Positions 61,132 through 64,000 of a stretch of 64,000 bases of DNA are shown here, piece after piece. The stretch comes from Liminaster sp045576355 (GTDB lineage Bacteria > Bacteroidota > Bacteroidia > Bacteroidales > UBA3663), in assembly GCA_045576355.1 (NCBI GenBank), contig JAZNGG010000016.1, forward strand, positions 50,378-114,377. Direction: 5' to 3'. Positions within the stretch are counted from its first letter, which is position 1; each line of letters opens with the position of its first letter. A program made the translations under genes and the position numbers. The notes beneath the pieces are model-generated. The model was given only the letters and a program-made list of their open reading frames with translations. It did no database searches and was not told where the DNA came from.

Positions 61132-62835
61132 ATGAAAAAGAAAAAAGAGACTAAAAATGTTTGGCTTGTTAATACAGCCTTGACAGTAGCAGGAGGGATT
61201 CTCTATTTAAAATTAAAACAAGCGAGTAAGAATCCTCGTAAAACAAGTGAAAAAACTTTGCGTGCAATCCTTGAATATGCCAAAGATTCAGTTTATGGAA
61301 AAGAACATCATTTCTCAGAGATTCTTAAGGCTAAAGATGATAAAGAATTATATCGTTTATATGCAGAGAATGTTAGGCCTAATGATTATGAGGATTTAAG
61401 ACCTTATGTTGAACGTCATAAACATGGTGAGGCTAATGTCCTTTTTCCTGGTAAACCTGTGCTTTATGCTACTACTTCTGGTACTACTAATCAACCCAAA
61501 TGGATTCCTATAACTGAGACTTATTTGAAGACAGTTTATGGTAAGATGACTAAAGTATGGCTTTTTAATTTTATCAAAAATCGTCCTCACATTTTTGAGG
61601 GACCGTTAGTTTCTATTGTTGGTAAAGTTGTGGAAGGCTATGCTCCAGATGGCACTATTTTTGGATCAGTTTCAGGTGTTACCCAGCGTGATGCCCCAAA
61701 GTTTGTTAAAGATTTATATGTGTCCCCATCCGAAGTATTTGCAATTTCAGACTATAATGCCCGATACTATGCGATAATGCGTATGGGTATCGAACGAGAT
61801 GTGCATAGTGTTATTACTGCAAATCCATCTACCATTGTAGAGATGCAGAATAATGTTAATAAATTTTTTGACGAATATGTGGAAGATATTGAGAAGGGTA
61901 CGATGAGTGCTAATGTAGATATTTCGCCTGAGATACGTGCTGCAATAGCTCCTTATCTGAAACCAAATCCCAAACGTGCTGCAGAACTTCGTGCGTTGAA
62001 GAAATTACATGGGACTGTCCTTCCTAAACATTATTGGCCAAATATTCAGTTGCTTAATACTTGGAAGTGTGGTAATACAAAAGTATATCTTGAAAAATTT
62101 AAAGATTCTTTTCCCAAGGGTATGCTACATCAAGAGTTCGGATATTTTTCATCAGAATGTCGATTCGGTCTTGTATTAGATGATACAAATAATACCGTTT
62201 TGTTCCCTCATTATCATTTTTATGAATTTGTAGAAGAGCATGAAGTTGATAATCCTAATGCTCGTTTTTTGCAGTTGTATGAATTGGAAGAAGGTAAGCG
62301 TTATTGTCCGTTTGTAACTACTTTTGCGGGAATGTATAGATATAATATGAATGACCTTGTAGAAGTCGGTCCAAAATTCTGCAATACTCCGACCGTATTT
62401 ATGATTCAAAAGGTTAATGGGATTGTTACGATGACTGGTGAAAAACTTCATGAACGTCAATTTATTGAAGCTGTTCATCAGGCTGAGAAGCAGACCGGAA
62501 TCAAAGTTCATTTCTTTATTGGTTTTGCAGATCTTCCAATTTCAGCATATCGTTTTTATTATGAATTTGAAGATCAGAATGTCGATCAGAAAAAAGCAGA
62601 TGAGTTTAACAAATTAGTTGATACTCTTCTAATGGAGATAAACATGGAGTATAAAGCTAAACGAGAGTCTTTTAGAGTTAAGGATCCGATTGCCCATTGT
62701 CTCGTTTCTGAATCATTTGAGAAATTTAAAGCTCGTTGCATTGCAGAGGGTGCTCGAGATGGCCAGTTTAAGCTGAATCTTCTTTTACAAGATGAAGCTC
62801 GTCATGCTAAATTTAAGGAATTGATAAAATTTTGA
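61132..62835 (+). CDS. GH3-family (plant-type acyl-acid amido synthetase-like) protein
   Basis: The 567-residue protein has a charged N-terminus and possible membrane segment (about 10-28). The adenylate-forming core shows ATTSGTTNQPKWIPITETYL, the phosphate-binding motif, then EFGYFSSECRFG and YRYNMNDLVEVG. GH3 enzymes of plants conjugate amino acids to acids such as jasmonate. Bacterial GH3 proteins are widespread in Bacteroidota, and their substrate is unknown. A HAD phosphatase gene follows 28 nt downstream and may be functionally linked. Confidence 0.88.
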   Translation: MKKKKETKNVWLVNTALTVAGGILYLKLKQASKNPRKTSEKTLRAILEYAKDSVYGKEHHFSEILKAKDDKELYRLYAENVRPNDYEDLRPYVERHKHGEANVLFPGKPVLYATTSGTTNQPKWIPITETYLKTVYGKMTKVWLFNFIKNRPHIFEGPLVSIVGKVVEGYAPDGTIFGSVSGVTQRDAPKFVKDLYVSPSEVFAISDYNARYYAIMRMGIERDVHSVITANPSTIVEMQNNVNKFFDEYVEDIEKGTMSANVDISPEIRAAIAPYLKPNPKRAAELRALKKLHGTVLPKHYWPNIQLLNTWKCGNTKVYLEKFKDSFPKGMLHQEFGYFSSECRFGLVLDDTNNTVLFPHYHFYEFVEEHEVDNPNARFLQLYELEEGKRYCPFVTTFAGMYRYNMNDLVEVGPKFCNTPTVFMIQKVNGIVTMTGEKLHERQFIEAVHQAEKQTGIKVHFFIGFADLPISAYRFYYEFEDQNVDQKKADEFNKLVDTLLMEINMEYKAKRESFRVKDPIAHCLVSESFEKFKARCIAEGARDGQFKLNLLLQDEARHAKFKELIKF

Positions 62836-62863
62836 TTGAGGAAATAAGATTAAGTGAAGTGAT

Positions 62864-63565
62864 ATGTCCCAAGCGATGAAGCATTATAAGGGGATTATTT
62901 TTGATCTAGATGGAACACTATATGATTCATCTAGGTTACCTCTTTTTTTAATATTGGGGGATCCGCTAAATATTTTCAAATTAAGGGCAGAACGTATTGC
63001 TCGAAAAGAATTAGCAGGTCATGTGTTTGCTTCATCGAAAGAGTTATATGAACATATCTTTGAAAGGATTTCTTCTTTGACTTCTTCTCCTGTGTCATCA
63101 GTTGCAAAGTGGTATAATAATCGTTATATGCCTCTAATGGAGCGAGTTTTACAACGACATTATAAAAAGCGTACTGGCATAGAGTTTTTATTTAATTCCT
63201 TAAGATCTGCAGGTATTAAAGTCGCAGTGTTTTCTGATTATGGAAATGTAGATTCAAGGCTAAAAGCATTAGGAATCGACCCTTCTATAGTAGATGGCAT
63301 TTATGCAGCTCCTGATTTTGGTGCCTTAAAACCAGCTCGTTTTTCTTTCGAGTCAGTTTGTGCTTCTTTAGGTTTAAATCCGGTAGATGTACTTATGGTT
63401 GGAGATCGAGAAGATACGGATGGAGTAGGTGCTCATAGTTGTAAAATGTCTTTTTTACATTTAGTTAAAGACAAAAACAATGCTTCAAAATATTCTGATG
63501 AAAATCAAACGATGCACTTAATTTGGGAAGAACTTAGTACTTTTTTACTTAAATCTATTCTTTAA
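62864..63565 (+). CDS. HAD-superfamily phosphatase
   Basis: The 233-residue protein starts MSQAMKHYKGIIFDLDGTLYD, with both catalytic Asp residues in DLDGT. Motif II Ser is in VAVFSDYG, motif III Lys is in FGALKPARFSFES, and motif IV is MVGDREDTDG. The cap is alpha-helical (about 30-100). It follows the GH3-family gene by 28 nt and ends before a terminator. Substrate unknown. Confidence 0.88.
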   Translation: MSQAMKHYKGIIFDLDGTLYDSSRLPLFLILGDPLNIFKLRAERIARKELAGHVFASSKELYEHIFERISSLTSSPVSSVAKWYNNRYMPLMERVLQRHYKKRTGIEFLFNSLRSAGIKVAVFSDYGNVDSRLKALGIDPSIVDGIYAAPDFGALKPARFSFESVCASLGLNPVDVLMVGDREDTDGVGAHSCKMSFLHLVKDKNNASKYSDENQTMHLIWEELSTFLLKSIL

Positions 63566-63697
63566 TGATACTTCTCGCCACTATTTCGGCAGATCATTTT
63601 AATAATTTTTCATGATCAAGTGATTTTGAAAAGGGGAGGGCGATTGCCTTCCCCTTTTATTTTTGTTTTGTATTTGTTCCACAATTATAATATTATT
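63566..63697. other. Intergenic, nothing beyond the terminator
   Basis: AT-rich spacer leading into the inverted-repeat element. No gene seen. Confidence 0.5.
63631..63660 (+). terminator. Rho-independent terminator after the HAD gene
   Basis: AAGGGGAGGG (63631-63640) pairs with CCTTCCCCTT (63647-63656) with a small mismatch, followed by TTATTTTTG. Confidence 0.75.
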
Positions 63698-63956
63698 GCT
63701 GTCCGGTAAAAATCATGAAGCGTTTCAAAAACAACATTTCCCCGGACAGCCGATATGTTTGGTATACATATGAGCCATTTTAGGGGGAAAAGTGCAGGAT
63801 AAAGCTTAAAATTGGAAATAACAACCATATATGATAAGTCTATTCTCATTTATCAATGAGATTTTTACCGGACAGCCGTGAATATCCTTTCAAGGGGGGG
63901 CTTGTAAAGCAAAAAAATCAGTGATTATAGACCCTTACACATGTTTACCGGACAGC
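63698..63956. mobile_element. Miniature inverted-repeat element(s), ACCGGACAGC ends
   Basis: GCTGTCCGGTAAAAATC (63698-63714) is the exact reverse complement of 63860-63876, giving a 179-bp unit with 17-bp terminal repeats and no coding frame. A third copy of the end, TTTACCGGACAGC, is at 63944-63956 and a fourth, partial, at 63742-63750 (CCGGACAGC). The outer copies are flanked by ATTATAATAT on both sides (63684-63693 and 63960-63969), which could be a target duplication or a palindromic target. The pattern suggests a non-autonomous transposon, perhaps nested. The parent transposase is not in the window. Confidence 0.65.
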
Positions 63957-64000
63957 AATATTATAATATAGCGAAATGGCTCTCTCTGATGAATAATGAG
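63957..64000. other. Window end, no gene seen
   Basis: The last bases follow the inverted-repeat element and are too short to interpret. Confidence 0.4.

Overview
The window is chromosomal DNA from a member of the order Bacteroidales (Bacteroidota); I cannot fix family or genus from sequence alone. The grounds are a short primary sigma factor of the ABfr type, several promoters of the Bacteroidota form TTTG-N19-21-TAnnTTTG with no Shine-Dalgarno sequences, a MurF-alanine racemase fusion, a Nudix-type sugar regulator, DcaP-like porin, BspA-like repeat protein, GSCFA protein, DUF4105 protein and a histone H1-like basic protein. Most of the window is AT-rich and ordinary housekeeping sequence. 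Two stretches are clearly richer in G+C: about 20-24 kb (ECF metal transporter plus MFS permease) and 29.3-32.2 kb (xylA-xylB).

Layout. 0-5 kb: end of an SGNH hydrolase, then carA-carB. The glutaminase subunit CarA has lost two of its three catalytic residues. 5-14.4 kb (minus strand): secreted pectate lyase, folB, secA, a divergent alkaline-phosphatase-fold protein, a DUF4105 membrane protein, and a 58-residue histone-like protein. 14.7-19.3 kb (plus): five genes (nucleotidyltransferase, ATP-grasp enzyme, CDP-alcohol phosphatidyltransferase, flippase-like membrane protein, HAD protein) that look like a pathway making and attaching an unidentified phospho-headgroup to a lipid. 19.3-20 kb: repeat-rich spacer. 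20-24 kb (minus): MFS permease and CbiM-CbiQ-CbiO metal uptake operon. 24.1-25.3 kb: a precise 22-bp tandem array and a structured leader. 25.3-29.1 kb: a large BspA-like repeat protein gene broken by a 14-nt deletion, followed by a 56-residue small protein. 29.3-33 kb (minus): Nudix regulator-xylB-xylA operon with twin operator-like palindromes upstream. 33.5-34.9 kb: porin. 35-40.4 kb (plus): small unknown protein, upp, SulP transporter, GNAT-like protein, esterase. 40.5-48.5 kb (minus): rpoD, clpC, an RluA-type pseudouridine synthase, pnp. 48.7-63.6 kb (plus): thioredoxin-fold lipoprotein, greA, HIT protein, clpP-clpX, GSCFA protein, murF-alr, GH2 glycosidase, phospholipase D-like protein, GH3-family enzyme and HAD phosphatase. 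63.7-64 kb: a miniature inverted-repeat element.

The observations I would look at first are the degenerate CarA next to a eukaryote-like CarB, the undescribed lipid-headgroup gene set at 14.7-19.3 kb with two members altered at catalytic positions, the 22-bp array at 24.15-24.30 kb, and the twin ATTGT-N7-ACAAT sites upstream of the xylose regulator. No rRNA, tRNA, CRISPR array, prophage or complete insertion sequence was seen.
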